A DNA stretch of 64,000 nucleotides from Cernens ardua (GTDB lineage: Bacteria; Pseudomonadota; Gammaproteobacteria; Pseudomonadales; Halomonadaceae): the NCBI RefSeq assembly GCF_051251085.1, contig NZ_JBPCZH010000001.1, positions 558,001-622,000 on the forward strand, written 5' to 3'. The position numbers and the translations under genes were made by a program. The notes beneath the pieces were generated by a model. It was not told where the DNA came from and made no database searches. It saw only the letters and a program-made list of their open reading frames with translations. Of this stretch, positions 44,377-53,081 are shown one piece after another. Each line of letters begins with the position of its first letter. Position 1 is the first letter of the stretch.

Positions 44377-44481
44377 TTGAAATCAATGGGTTATACGTTT
44401 AGCTCTTCCCCCTCCCCGTCGTGGTCGCAATCTATCCGCATCGATCTTAAGATTGTATAATCTCGCTTCTCTTTACATCTT

Positions 44482-44790
44482 TCAGAGCAACGACAGCTCA
44501 AATACGCCATGTCCGACAGGCACAAGATTTACTTTGGGTGGCTTTCCTTTGTTCCATGGTATTAGGCCATTTTTTGTCCCCCATTCTTCTATGGCCCTAT
44601 TGTTGGATGTGTCGTCAACATGGTTGCAGCTATTCCAAAAGCTCGGCTTGATTCGGTAATCAGATGCGATTCCATCAATACGAATAGTGACGTAATCGAA
44701 GCCCTTGAAGACTTCTCTATCTGACCGTCTGATAGCAATTCGGTATATCTTCTTTTGTTTGCTTCCACCATAACTCAGTGTGGCTATCAT
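44482..44790 (-). CDS. Hypothetical protein
   Basis: A 102-residue ORF of no recognised family, basic, with no membrane segment or signal peptide. It includes FKGFDYVTIRIDGIASDY and a Pro/Lys-rich stretch WNKGKPPKVNLVP. A GCGAGA word precedes the ATG. The location, about 105 bases past tRNA-Leu in AT-richer sequence, is a usual site for accessory genes. Coding status is probable, not certain. Confidence 0.5.
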   Translation of the reverse strand: MIATLSYGGSKQKKIYRIAIRRSDREVFKGFDYVTIRIDGIASDYRIKPSFWNSCNHVDDTSNNRAIEEWGTKNGLIPWNKGKPPKVNLVPVGHGVFELSLL

Positions 44791-44963
44791 TTTGATTCTC
44801 GCAGTTAGGGTATGTGATACAGATCATAGCAAAAGGCAGGGGGTATTTTATCCCCGTGAACAGCTAGTCATATTGCACTTATTCAATCCGCTAAATAAAC
44901 CAAGTTATCCGGTAAACGGGAAGCAAATTTCTCGGATTTAGTATATAGAAACATAACAAACTT

Positions 44964-45404
44964 TTACCGCTGATATTTAATAAATGGCGCTAGATTCACT
45001 ATGTTGTCAAATAAGCGGCGCGCTGTATGATTGAATGCTTGCGTCATCCAATAAACAAAAGGTGTTCCATTCATATCAGCCGCTTCATATACAGCTTTTC
45101 TCAACGCAGTCGCGACACCCTTGCCGCTTGATTCGGGTATAACAAAAAGATCCTGCAGATAGCATACCTTTTCAATCCGCCAGTGGTGGGGATGATAAAT
45201 GATATGGACCAGACCTATGAGCCTTTCCTCTTCTTCATCTACGAATGCTTGTTGATCCGTAACATGAGGGTCAAGGTATCGGCCAAAAGTCGTGGTATAT
45301 ACGGCTTCTGGAACAGTGGTGGAATAAAAATCCAGATAAGCCGTCCACAATGCATGCCATTCACTATAATCACGCATCATCAATCGGCGTATTTGATATA
45401 CCAT
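44964..45404 (-). CDS. GNAT-family N-acetyltransferase
   Basis: A 146-residue acyltransferase. The acetyl-CoA-binding motif is seen as LQDLFVIPESSGKGVATALRKAVYEAA, followed by the motif B region VYWMTQAFNHTARRLFDN. N-terminal IRRLMMRDYSEWHALWTAYLDFY is typical of a GNAT group that acetylates small molecules. Acceptor unknown. ATG at 45404 has AAGGAG ten bases upstream, better than the GTG at 45413. Confidence 0.86.
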   Translation of the reverse strand: MVYQIRRLMMRDYSEWHALWTAYLDFYSTTVPEAVYTTTFGRYLDPHVTDQQAFVDEEEERLIGLVHIIYHPHHWRIEKVCYLQDLFVIPESSGKGVATALRKAVYEAADMNGTPFVYWMTQAFNHTARRLFDNIVNLAPFIKYQR

Positions 45405-45593
45405 CACAGACACTCTCCTTACGCTTTCTTCTTATTTCTACCCTAAAAATCAACGTAGGAAGAGCCAATTTGTCACTATTTCATGACACCAGTGCAGATA
45501 CATGGGCATTTAAAGCCTGAACACAAAAGGCATATCGTGAATATTTCAGACAATGGCTAACAAAGATATTTCCTAATAAAACAATAGCTTACA

Positions 45594-45735
45594 TGCTATA
45601 AAAAGATACCCGAGGAACAGAGTAAATAAGAAAAACACTTCTTCAGGAACTAATCCGTGATTCAAGACTCTTAAAAAGTGATCCCTTGCAATGATCCTTA
45701 TTTTGATACCCCGGCTTTGGCCGGGTATTTTTTTG
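45594..45735 (+). ncRNA. Possible small RNA
   Basis: An extended -10-like TGCTATAAA at 45594-45602 lies about 125 bases before an intrinsic terminator. No coding sequence lies between and no -35 consensus is evident. Extent of the transcript is a guess. No match to a known RNA family was recognised. Confidence 0.25.
45706..45735 (+). terminator. Orphan intrinsic terminator
   Basis: CCCGGC (45710-45715) pairs with GCCGGG (45720-45725), extended by ATA/TAT, followed by a run of seven to eight T. No plus-strand gene ends nearby. Confidence 0.85.
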
Positions 45736-46136
45736 CGTGGTTAATCATCATCATATCCCTTTCCCAATTTCCCTTTCACATAGTAAATGGAGTTCCTCCT
45801 TTTCATCCATCTCGCCACAACGTGACCGATGGTTCCTTTCTATAAATACCCTTCAAGTGCTCGTCTAAAAGTCAGCTAACACCGTACTGTGGTACCTCAT
45901 ATCAGTAATTTTAAGTTTAAATTAGGAAATTTTTACTTCTTCCCGCCGATAACATCTATGCCCAAGGTGCTGTATCAAACAGAGTCTTGTTATCTGAAAG
46001 AGTCTGGAATGGAGGGATAGAGCAGAATTTCTGTTTGTTCCCGACAAAAAATTGATTACAGGCATCCCGGATGGGGCACTTTTTGAAGGTATTCCATGAA
46101 ACAGGCCTGAAATCAGGCTGAATAGAGGTAATTGAA

Positions 46137-46703
46137 ATGACCAAGGCATTGATCGTAATCGGTATGCAGCAACATGTTTTGAATCGTATTCAGGGCGGAG
46201 CGGACTACAAGCACCACAAGGCAATGGCAAATGCGCCAAGAATCATTGAAGCATTCCGCGAAGCCTCGTTGGACGTTATCCATGTACTTCATGAAGACAA
46301 GGCTCCTCATTTGCCACTGCATGTCGATGCCGAGGGTTACCCTCCCATTCAGGACACCATGGCAGAGGATCAGGAGCATGTCTTTGTAAAACACACTGCG
46401 TCCATTTTCTCTTCGACAGCGATTAACCAGCTGCTAAAAGAAAAGGGAATATCCGAACTGTTCCTCATTGGTTCAGATCTGCACTCCTCCATCCTGCACA
46501 CTGTCCCCACTGCCATGGATATGGAATACAAGGTAGATGTGGTATCGGATGCTGTGATTGGCTTTGGTTTCCATGATCGTGGTATCTCTGCTGATATGGC
46601 TTATGGCATTGCGTTGTCCTGCATTGAAGCAGATGGCGGTCATATCATTGATACCGAAACCCTGCTGGAAACAATGGCAGCCAATGAGGGTCAGGAAAAC
46701 TGA
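46137..46703 (+). CDS. Isochorismatase-fold protein lacking catalytic Asp and Cys
   Basis: A 188-residue cysteine-hydrolase-fold protein. The Lys of the Asp-Lys-Cys triad is present (VFVKHTAS, Lys85). The Asp normally in the first strand (VIDMQ) is Gly9 (LIVIGMQ), and the nucleophile Cys, expected six residues after Gly112, is Ser118 (GSDLHSS). The fold is otherwise well kept, including the long helix and DAVIGFGFHDRG. Hydrolase activity is therefore doubtful; a binding or scaffold role, or a Ser-based activity, is conceivable. GAGGTAA precedes the ATG. Followed by two hairpins and a small membrane-protein gene; no functional partner can be named. Confidence 0.82.
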   Translation: MTKALIVIGMQQHVLNRIQGGADYKHHKAMANAPRIIEAFREASLDVIHVLHEDKAPHLPLHVDAEGYPPIQDTMAEDQEHVFVKHTASIFSSTAINQLLKEKGISELFLIGSDLHSSILHTVPTAMDMEYKVDVVSDAVIGFGFHDRGISADMAYGIALSCIEADGGHIIDTETLLETMAANEGQEN

Positions 46704-47051
46704 TCAAACATCAGTCTTTGTCAAATAGTGATACATGAGTTACGACGAGGTGTATGGATTCACCTGACGTAATTTATTAATAGACTTCCGTGCAGGAGGG
46801 TGCCCATTAAGCACCACCTGCACTGGACAATACTTTTTGAAAACAACAGGATACACTGGAAGTAATTGAAGGATAACATCCCGATGTCATTATCCCTGGT
46901 ATGTCGGTGCCCGGTATGATGCCTTCAATGTAATAAGACCAGGCAGCCGCGTAGGCAGTATCGTTATATTGGCGGTGCTATTGGTTCAACACGTTATTGC
47001 AAACCTGAAATCAATCATTATCCATTAACCGTCATTTTTAGCGGATGCCCC
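46704..47051. other. Spacer with two hairpins
   Basis: About 350 bases. AGGTG/CACCT (46748-46765) and a longer hairpin GTGCAGG...CCTGCAC (46790-46823, with inner GGTGC/GCACC) follow the isochorismatase-like gene. Neither has a T run directly after it. Confidence 0.55.
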
Positions 47052-47258
47052 ATGTCCCTGACACATTTTTATTACACTCTTGGAATGCTAATGGTAATTG
47101 TGCCGTTGGCGGCTACTTTCGCTATTTTAGTATTGTCGGTAATACAACAGATTCGGTTAAAACGTCCCCTACAGGGACGCCCTCTTCTTCTGTTGTGTCT
47201 TGTTGCGTTAATTCCCGCCTTGGGAGGAATTGCATTACTACGCTTTGCTGCCAGTTAA
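47052..47258 (+). CDS. Small two-helix membrane protein
   Basis: A 68-residue protein with two hydrophobic segments (about 9-30 and 44-62) separated by a basic loop (QQIRLKRPLQGRP). No family recognised. The overlapping frame starting at 47045 is not hydrophobic and looks like shadow sequence. No strong ribosome site is visible, so the call rests on composition. Confidence 0.5.
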   Translation: MSLTHFYYTLGMLMVIVPLAATFAILVLSVIQQIRLKRPLQGRPLLLLCLVALIPALGGIALLRFAAS

Positions 47259-47267
47259 ACAGAATTT

Positions 47268-47519
47268 TTATGCATCTGAAGAAGTAGCCTCGGGTGCTTC
47301 TGGCGTTTGTGATACCTGTTCGATCATGTGCTCCAGCTCGAAAAAGCCGTTACGAAAAGGGGCGTTTTCAGGCATTTCGGCAGTTTGTCGGAGGCATTCT
47401 CGAACCCGCAATTTGATTTCATTGCTCTCTTGTCCCAAAAGCTCAAGTAGAGAAACAAACCCGACCTGAAGAGCTGCAATGCGGGCACTGTCCGTTGTAT
47501 CGTAATCCTGTGTACTCAT
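47268..47519 (-). CDS. Small acidic hypothetical protein
   Basis: An 83-residue acidic, mostly helical protein (ARIAALQVGFVSLLELLGQESNEI, ELEHMIEQVSQTP) of no recognised family and no membrane segment. GGTGA precedes the ATG. It converges on the small membrane-protein gene with only nine bases between the stops. Confidence 0.6.
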   Translation of the reverse strand: MSTQDYDTTDSARIAALQVGFVSLLELLGQESNEIKLRVRECLRQTAEMPENAPFRNGFFELEHMIEQVSQTPEAPEATSSDA

Positions 47520-47744
47520 TTTATGTTCACCAAACGCTTCATGAATATACGGAAGATTATCAGAAAGTGAGGCTTCTTGTACGCTAAAGGATGTGGCACA
47601 AGGGTAGACATCGCACCAGGTAGCATACAGTGTGATTATGAGTAGCTGAGCAGGCTTGTACTCAACAGCCAGGCAAATTTATAAATCCATTCCATCTACA
47701 GAATGGACACATGTCATACGTTATTACCCAGGATATGAACACAT

Positions 47745-48662
47745 ATGATGCCGTCTTTATGGAAAACACCAAAAACTGTAGCGCTTGTTTCTCCAGCAGG
47801 AGCAACACCGCCAGAAAAATTGCAGAAAACGCTACACCGGCTTGAACAACTTGGGGTCAGCGCATTTCCATCGGCACATGTGGGCGCCCGTAAACGTCGT
47901 TATTTGGCGGGCAGTATCGAAGATCGATTGGAAGATCTTTATACGGCCTTCGAACGGGATGATATAGATGCCGTCTGGTGTGTACGGGGTGGATATGGCT
48001 CCGCACAATTGATTTCACACATCGATTGGCAGCGCTTGTCACGTGCAAAGGATATTCCCCTTATCGGCTATTCGGATATTACAGCGCTATTGATTGCATT
48101 TCATAAACATGGGTTGAAAGCCATACATGGCCCCGTTGCCAATGAAGTCAACAAACTGGATTTTGAGCTTTCCGATGAAGCACTGGTTCAGTCGGAGGGT
48201 TGGCAATCACTGGCTTCAGTGGGGGAAGTGCTGAATCAGCACCAGGGTATCTTGCCAACTCGAGACTCACTGAAGATCACCACACCCACTCCCCTATTGG
48301 GAGGTAATCTAACCGTACTCGCCAGCCTATGTGGGACTCAAGGAGCGCTACAGCCCTCTTCAGACTATTTTCTTCTGATTGAAGATGTTAACGAAGCTTT
48401 TTATCACTTGGAACGATCTTTCTTTCAACTTATCGAAAGCCTGGATAAATCCTTGATCAAGGGTATTGGCTTGGGGGAATTCGTGGGCTGTGATGATCCT
48501 GACAAGTCGCTGACCATCAAGGATCTCTTTGCGGATTGGATAAAGGGTGCGCATATCCCCATGTTTGAGGGGCTACCTATAGGTCATGGGCAACGTAACC
48601 ACGCTTGGCACTATGGTGCTTTCGGGACGATTGAACAAAACATGCTGCGATGGATGTCATGA
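47745..48662 (+). CDS. ldcA: Muramoyltetrapeptide LD-carboxypeptidase
   Basis: S66-family serine peptidase that removes the terminal D-Ala from murein tetrapeptides during cell-wall recycling in the cytoplasm. The 305-residue protein has the catalytic Ser in IGYSDITALL, Glu in LIEDVNEAFYHLERS and His in GLPIGHGQRN, plus N-terminal VALVSPAGA. AGGA lies about ten bases before the ATG pair at 47745/47748. No other recycling gene is adjacent. Confidence 0.93.
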   Translation: MMPSLWKTPKTVALVSPAGATPPEKLQKTLHRLEQLGVSAFPSAHVGARKRRYLAGSIEDRLEDLYTAFERDDIDAVWCVRGGYGSAQLISHIDWQRLSRAKDIPLIGYSDITALLIAFHKHGLKAIHGPVANEVNKLDFELSDEALVQSEGWQSLASVGEVLNQHQGILPTRDSLKITTPTPLLGGNLTVLASLCGTQGALQPSSDYFLLIEDVNEAFYHLERSFFQLIESLDKSLIKGIGLGEFVGCDDPDKSLTIKDLFADWIKGAHIPMFEGLPIGHGQRNHAWHYGAFGTIEQNMLRWMS

Positions 48663-48991
48663 TCTGAATGCACATCGCAACATAGCGTTGATCCGGAAGA
48701 TATTACCAATAAGCGTATGATTGTTTTCCTCGGAAGAGATTTTCAGGCCACGAGTGCTCGGATGCATGGCTAGAAAAATACGTTGCTATAAGAAGCTCGG
48801 CAGGAAAAGGCATACATGTACATCCTCTCATGACAAAGGGATGCACGGCATACAAATGAGGGTGGATAATAAAACGAGAGTCATGATACTAAAGTATGAT
48901 AAATTGTATGCTCGGTAGGCTCCGCGCTTACCAATGGTTATATTCAGCCTTTCATGTGCACTGATCATCCAATCTTAGACACTGTGAACCC
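48663..48991. other. Gene-free spacer after ldcA
   Basis: About 330 bases. Only a 65-codon ORF of no recognisable character. Nothing else seen. Confidence 0.4.
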
Positions 48992-50134
48992 ATGCGTCTG
49001 ATATCCGCGCTTCGAGACCCTTACTTTATTCATTTACACCGCCAGCGCATTCATGTGCTTCGCTCAATTGTGTCCCTGGGGCTCATTTTCCTGATCATTG
49101 GAGTGCTGGGCATTCCCCATGGTAGTTGGGCACTGATCAGTGCATTGATGGTAATGGGGACGCTACCTCACGTAGGGGGTGTCGTCATCAAGGGAGCACA
49201 ACGTTTGCTCGGTACCATATTAGGTGCCATATATGGCCTGTTGTTACTCTCCCTGCCTATCCATTCACTGATTATCAGTGATCTGATGACCCTAGCGGGT
49301 ATTGCATGGGCCTTGTACGCCACCTTCCGGACACGATACGGGTATAGCGCGCTTGTTTTCGGTATTACCATTCTAATGGTCGTCGGGGACGGTAACCCCG
49401 AACTTTCCACCGGTTTATGGCGTTCAATTAACGTTATTTTTGGAACGACCACCGCTATCGTGGTGACGCTGGTTATTCTTCCTCAAAAATCTACCGATGT
49501 ATTCCGCTTCCTGCTATCTGACAATCTCGACAAGATAAATCGTCTTTATAATGCCAATATTACCGCGGATCATTTGGATGAGGTGTTGAAGCAGAATCTG
49601 ACGAAGACTATCAGTGCGCAATATATCAAGCAGTTGGGACTGGTAGAGGCTGTCAATCAGGAAAAAAGAATAAGCCGAGCCGTGTTGATGCAAGTGATCG
49701 GTATTGAGCGCCAGATGATTTCCACAACAGAACTGCTATTGGATACGCACTGGGATACTCGGGAAGGGAATCGGCTTATCGAGGGGTTGGAAGGACTGAA
49801 TGAAGAACAGCATCGATTAAGTACTGAAATAGGGACACTCGCCTACCAACTACGAACGGGCCAGACCATTGATTTGGAGATTGCCCGTTTTTCCCTTCAA
49901 CAGTATGCGGAAAAAGCCATGAATGCGCATGCCAAGGATGGACGCTGGCTATTCAGCCCGAGCGGCTACCTCTGGTTGAACCATGAGCTAGCACTTCAAA
50001 CGCAAAAAATGATCGCTATTCTGGGAGATATTCAACGCCTACCCAGCCGCCGTTTGAGGCAAAAAGCCGAGCATGAATCCCTCATCAGTGACATTCTTCG
50101 CATTGAACACAAAAAACCGGATGATCCGGATTAG
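48992..50134 (+). CDS. FUSC-family inner-membrane protein
   Basis: A 380-residue protein of the fusaric acid resistance/aromatic acid exporter-like family. About six hydrophobic segments lie between residues 25 and 165, with GSWALISALMVMGTLPHVGGVVIKGAQRLLGTILGA as the characteristic FUSC stretch, followed by a long helical cytoplasmic domain to the C-terminus. Half the length of AaeB-type exporters, as in the short FUSC group. Substrate unknown, and no membrane-fusion partner (AaeA-like) is adjacent. Confidence 0.85.
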   Translation: MRLISALRDPYFIHLHRQRIHVLRSIVSLGLIFLIIGVLGIPHGSWALISALMVMGTLPHVGGVVIKGAQRLLGTILGAIYGLLLLSLPIHSLIISDLMTLAGIAWALYATFRTRYGYSALVFGITILMVVGDGNPELSTGLWRSINVIFGTTTAIVVTLVILPQKSTDVFRFLLSDNLDKINRLYNANITADHLDEVLKQNLTKTISAQYIKQLGLVEAVNQEKRISRAVLMQVIGIERQMISTTELLLDTHWDTREGNRLIEGLEGLNEEQHRLSTEIGTLAYQLRTGQTIDLEIARFSLQQYAEKAMNAHAKDGRWLFSPSGYLWLNHELALQTQKMIAILGDIQRLPSRRLRQKAEHESLISDILRIEHKKPDDPD

Positions 50135-50460
50135 AAGCACGGCGGCAGTTCCCCCAATACCGCCGTTGGATAGCCCATGGCTTCACCTGAATGGCTTCAT
50201 CACTATACTTCTCCACTATTTTCTTCACTCAAGAACAAGGCGTTAAAAGATACTATGGAGCAAGACACAATCCCATCAGGATAGGCCATATTCCTTTTCG
50301 GAGGCATATTCAACGCTTGAAAGGTTCACATCGACTTATACATATGAGTGGGTATCTGCCATGTTGGGCTAGCCGCATGGGGCATCACTATACTCGCTAG
50401 CGCACCATGGCGTTTACAAGGCAAATAGATAATTGACCGATGCCCTGCTTTTGATGGGCA
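50135..50460. other. Spacer between the FUSC gene and ygfX
   Basis: About 325 bases. ACGGCGG/CCGCCGT forms a hairpin at 50142-50165, just past the FUSC stop, without a T run. GATGCC/GGCATC at 50439-50463 touches the ygfX stop. No gene seen. Confidence 0.45.
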
Positions 50461-50853
50461 TCACCTAAGCTCAGTACCCATCAGTGCACGGCGAAGCATC
50501 CATAACGTTTGGGCATCCGCACTATCGGGCCATACCCAGTAATTTTTTACGCCGCTGTTTTTGCTTCCCAGCCTCATGCCAACAATGCCTGGCGCCAAAC
50601 GAAATGCCGATACATTGATCGCATTTTGGTCCGCGTCATACCAACAATCAGATATTGCATCCCACCATAGCGCAGGAATACGGGTACGCCCGTCCATCCA
50701 AACAAAAGGAAGAACAGCTGCCAATACCAGTACGCCCCATTCGATACCTGCCAACAGAACAGTACACACAAGGATAACTGCGGCCATTAGGATGTGCGCA
50801 CAAAGGGCACTATTAGACCGGACGAACGTTAACTTCGTCACGATAGCGTGCAT
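50461..50853 (-). CDS. ygfX: YgfX/CptA-like membrane protein
   Basis: A small inner-membrane protein with two adjacent helices (LCAHILMAAVILVCTVLLAGIEWGVLVLAAVLPFVW) and a soluble C-terminal half, the layout of E. coli YgfX (CptA), the neighbour of sdhE that influences cell division/MreB-FtsZ. It overlaps the end of sdhE by 41 bases if ATG at 50853 is the start (130 residues); GTG at 50841 is an alternative. Sequence is divergent, so the assignment leans on the sdhE pairing. Confidence 0.75.
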   Translation of the reverse strand: MHAIVTKLTFVRSNSALCAHILMAAVILVCTVLLAGIEWGVLVLAAVLPFVWMDGRTRIPALWWDAISDCWYDADQNAINVSAFRLAPGIVGMRLGSKNSGVKNYWVWPDSADAQTLWMLRRALMGTELR

Positions 50854-51091
50854 ACTCGATGATTTGATTTGCAATGGGCTGTAAAGAGGGATCAACTACG
50901 GGTTCCCTACGCATCAACCATCCGAAAAGATCCTGATCTTCGAAATCAATCAAACGTTGATAAGCCTGTTGGGAAGCATCATCCAACTGACTAAAACGGT
51001 TATCAAAAAACGGCATCAGCATCATGTCGAGTTCCCACATACCTCGGCGCGAATGCCAGCGTAATCGGCTGTGTGCACGTTCGTCCATCAT
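50813..51091 (-). CDS. sdhE: FAD assembly factor SdhE
   Basis: A 92-residue helical protein that promotes covalent flavinylation of succinate dehydrogenase. The diagnostic RGxxE motif is present as SRRGMWELDMML. Also typical are FEDQDLFGWLM and the C-terminal region. AAGGA lies seven bases before the ATG at 51091. First gene of sdhE-ygfX. Confidence 0.93.
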   Translation of the reverse strand: MMDERAHSRLRWHSRRGMWELDMMLMPFFDNRFSQLDDASQQAYQRLIDFEDQDLFGWLMRREPVVDPSLQPIANQIIEYARYRDEVNVRPV

Positions 51092-51304
51092 ATCCAGATT
51101 CCTTCATTTCCAATGTGTTTCAATAGGTATATCGGCCTCTATACTGATCTTTTTACTACAATTTCAACATTATGGGCTAATCGATTGTTTTTTAAATAAT
51201 TGTTTTTCTTAGACAGCACCGCTATGCTGAGGTAAGACAATCAATGCTGTACAACAAATAAACAGAAGGTTTTCACGAATTAGCCTCGCTTGGAGATCCT
51301 TGTA

Positions 51305-51601
51305 ATGACGAAGTCCGAGTTGATTGAGCAGATTGCTGCGCAGCACCCCAATTTATCATTGCGTGACGTAGAAACAGCGGTACGTCTGATTCTTGATGAT
51401 ATCACTGAAACACTGTCGAGCGGTGGGCGCGTTGAAATCCGGGGGTTTGGAAGTTTCTCCCTTCACTACCGCGAACCACGCATTGGTCGGAACCCTAAAA
51501 CCGGCGATACTGTCTCATTGGAAGGCAAATTTGTTCCACATTTCAAACCCGGTAAAGAATTGCGAGAACAGGTAAACGAGAGTCGTGCTTTGGGATATTG
51601 A
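51305..51601 (+). CDS. ihfB: Integration host factor beta subunit
   Basis: DNA-bending nucleoid protein, heterodimer with IhfA. The 98-residue product has the family N-terminus MTKSELIEQIA and the beta-arm GRVEIRGFGSFSLHYREPRIGRNPKTG that inserts into the minor groove. The ATG at 51305 has GGAG nine bases upstream; a TTG at 51290 would add five residues. It is followed by lapA as in many gammaproteobacteria, but rpsA, usually just upstream, is 7.5 kb away on the other strand. Confidence 0.96.
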   Translation: MTKSELIEQIAAQHPNLSLRDVETAVRLILDDITETLSSGGRVEIRGFGSFSLHYREPRIGRNPKTGDTVSLEGKFVPHFKPGKELREQVNESRALGY

Positions 51602-51791
51602 GCCTTTTGGATTGATTTCAGCCTATCAAATTTGTTGCATAATGATGGTACACTGCTGATATTCAAGACCGTTCTCATGCTATACGGTCATAGAGGATGC
51701 ACAAGAATTGGCATCATTCGTGTTGGCGGCATTGTGTGAAGCATGAATTCCACCACCGTCACTTCATATTGCCCTTAGGATATTGTCACTC

Positions 51792-52124
51792 ATGCGCTTG
51801 ATCAAAGGACTGTTCTCCATTGTCGTGGCCATCATTGTACTGGTTATCGGCATTCTGTTTGTCATTCGTAATCAGGAAACCGTGCCTCTGGATGTTATCT
51901 GGACGAAGCTACCGGCGGCCTCCCTCGCCCTTTGGTTACTCGCCTGTCTGGTGATTGGTGTCATTATTGGCATGCTGGCCATGAGCGGCCTTTATATCCG
52001 CCTACGTGCCCGCATTCACCGTGCCAATAAGGAGATCAAGCACAAACAGTCAGAAATTGATCAACTCAAGGCCAATGACTCCAGGCAGGTTCAGCCAGCC
52101 CCAAATGAAGGCGTTCAACGCTGA
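51792..52124 (+). CDS. lapA: LapA-domain membrane protein
   Basis: LPS assembly protein A (YciS, DUF1049), partner of LapB in controlling LpxC. The 110-residue protein has two hydrophobic segments (about 6-26 and 43-68) with the domain signature FVIRNQETVPLDVIW between them, then a helical cytoplasmic tail. lapB (yciM), its usual downstream partner, is not here: a terminator and convergent pyrF follow. ATG at 51792 preferred over TTG at 51783, whose ribosome site is too close. Confidence 0.9.
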   Translation: MRLIKGLFSIVVAIIVLVIGILFVIRNQETVPLDVIWTKLPAASLALWLLACLVIGVIIGMLAMSGLYIRLRARIHRANKEIKHKQSEIDQLKANDSRQVQPAPNEGVQR

Positions 52125-52181
52125 AATACGTGTCGGACATTGTGCCAAATCCGTTTGGATAAAAGCGGGTAATCAGGTAGT

Positions 52182-52214
52182 AAAAAAGCGCTGATGCATT
52201 TCAGCGCTTTTTTT
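52182..52214. terminator. Bidirectional terminator between lapA and pyrF
   Basis: AAAAAAGCGCTGA (52182-52194) pairs with TCAGCGCTTTTTT (52201-52213), six-base loop. A and T runs make it effective on both strands. Confidence 0.92.
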
Positions 52215-52382
52215 ATGTGATTTGTCAGGAAGACGAGAATAAAGCCAAACGTCGCTCGCACATAATGGGCAGCTAATATAATGCAAAGTGTCTGCTTACT
52301 CCCCAAGGAGGCGCTACTGAAACACATGCTACCCATTTAAAAAGATGAAAGCGTTATCACTATCTTCCTTTTACATTACCGA

Positions 52383-53081
52383 TTAAAGCCAGGGGCTAAT
52401 TTCATCCAGAATAGCATCCAGAGCCTCCCGAGGGTTCTCTGCCTGAGTCACTGGCCGACCGATTACCAAGTGGGTACTCCCGTCTCGAAGTGCCTGGCTG
52501 GGAGTAGTAATTCTCTGCTGGTCATCTGCAGTGGCAAAAGCCGGCCGTATACCCGGAGTCACTTTCAGGAATTCATCACCACACACTTGCCTTACACGTT
52601 TCGCTTCACGCGCTGAACATACGACGCCTTCCATACCAGAGGATTGAGCCAATTGGGAAAGCTTTTCTACCTCTTCATCCAGCGTCGGTGTAATGCCCAC
52701 TTCATCCAGCTCACTTCCCGCCAGACTGGTCAACACAGTAACGGCAATCAGGTGAGTATCGAACTGATGTTTGGAAATCACACGGGCGGCAGCTTCCATC
52801 ATCCGACGACCACCCAGGGCATGAACATTCAGCATCCAGACGCCTTGGTCAGCTGCTGCATCAACAGCATTCGCCACCGTGTTTGGAATATCATGAAATT
52901 TCAGATCCAGAAACACTTCAAAACCACGGTTGTGCAGTGCTCTCAGAACCAGTGGTCCTTCCCGGGTAAATAGCTCTTTGCCCACCTTGACCCTACACTT
53001 GGTCGGGTCCAACAAATCAGCAGTCGCCAGCGCCTCATCCAGCGTAGGGTAATCCAGCGCAATAATTAGCGGTGTGTGCAT
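52383..53081 (-). CDS. pyrF: Orotidine 5'-phosphate decarboxylase PyrF
   Basis: Last step of UMP synthesis. The 232-residue TIM barrel has the active-site signature FLDLKFHDIPNTV with Asp-Lys-Asp, ALDYPTLDEALA at the N-terminus and TPGIRPAFATADDQQRITTP with the phosphate loop. In relatives pyrF lies downstream of lapAB in the same direction; here it is convergent with lapA. Confidence 0.96.
   Translation of the reverse strand: MHTPLIIALDYPTLDEALATADLLDPTKCRVKVGKELFTREGPLVLRALHNRGFEVFLDLKFHDIPNTVANAVDAAADQGVWMLNVHALGGRRMMEAAARVISKHQFDTHLIAVTVLTSLAGSELDEVGITPTLDEEVEKLSQLAQSSGMEGVVCSAREAKRVRQVCGDEFLKVTPGIRPAFATADDQQRITTPSQALRDGSTHLVIGRPVTQAENPREALDAILDEISPWL

Larger units (their letters stand above)
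45405..46136. other. Large AT-rich intergenic region with an orphan terminator
   Basis: About 730 bases with no credible ORF. A terminator at 45706-45735 is not preceded by any plus-strand gene for over 1.3 kb (after the tRNA-Leu), which raises the possibility of a small RNA. Confidence 0.5.

Noticed and set aside
44290..46136. Integrated element with att site at tRNA-Leu
   Set aside because: No second copy of the tRNA 3' end and no integrase in the window.
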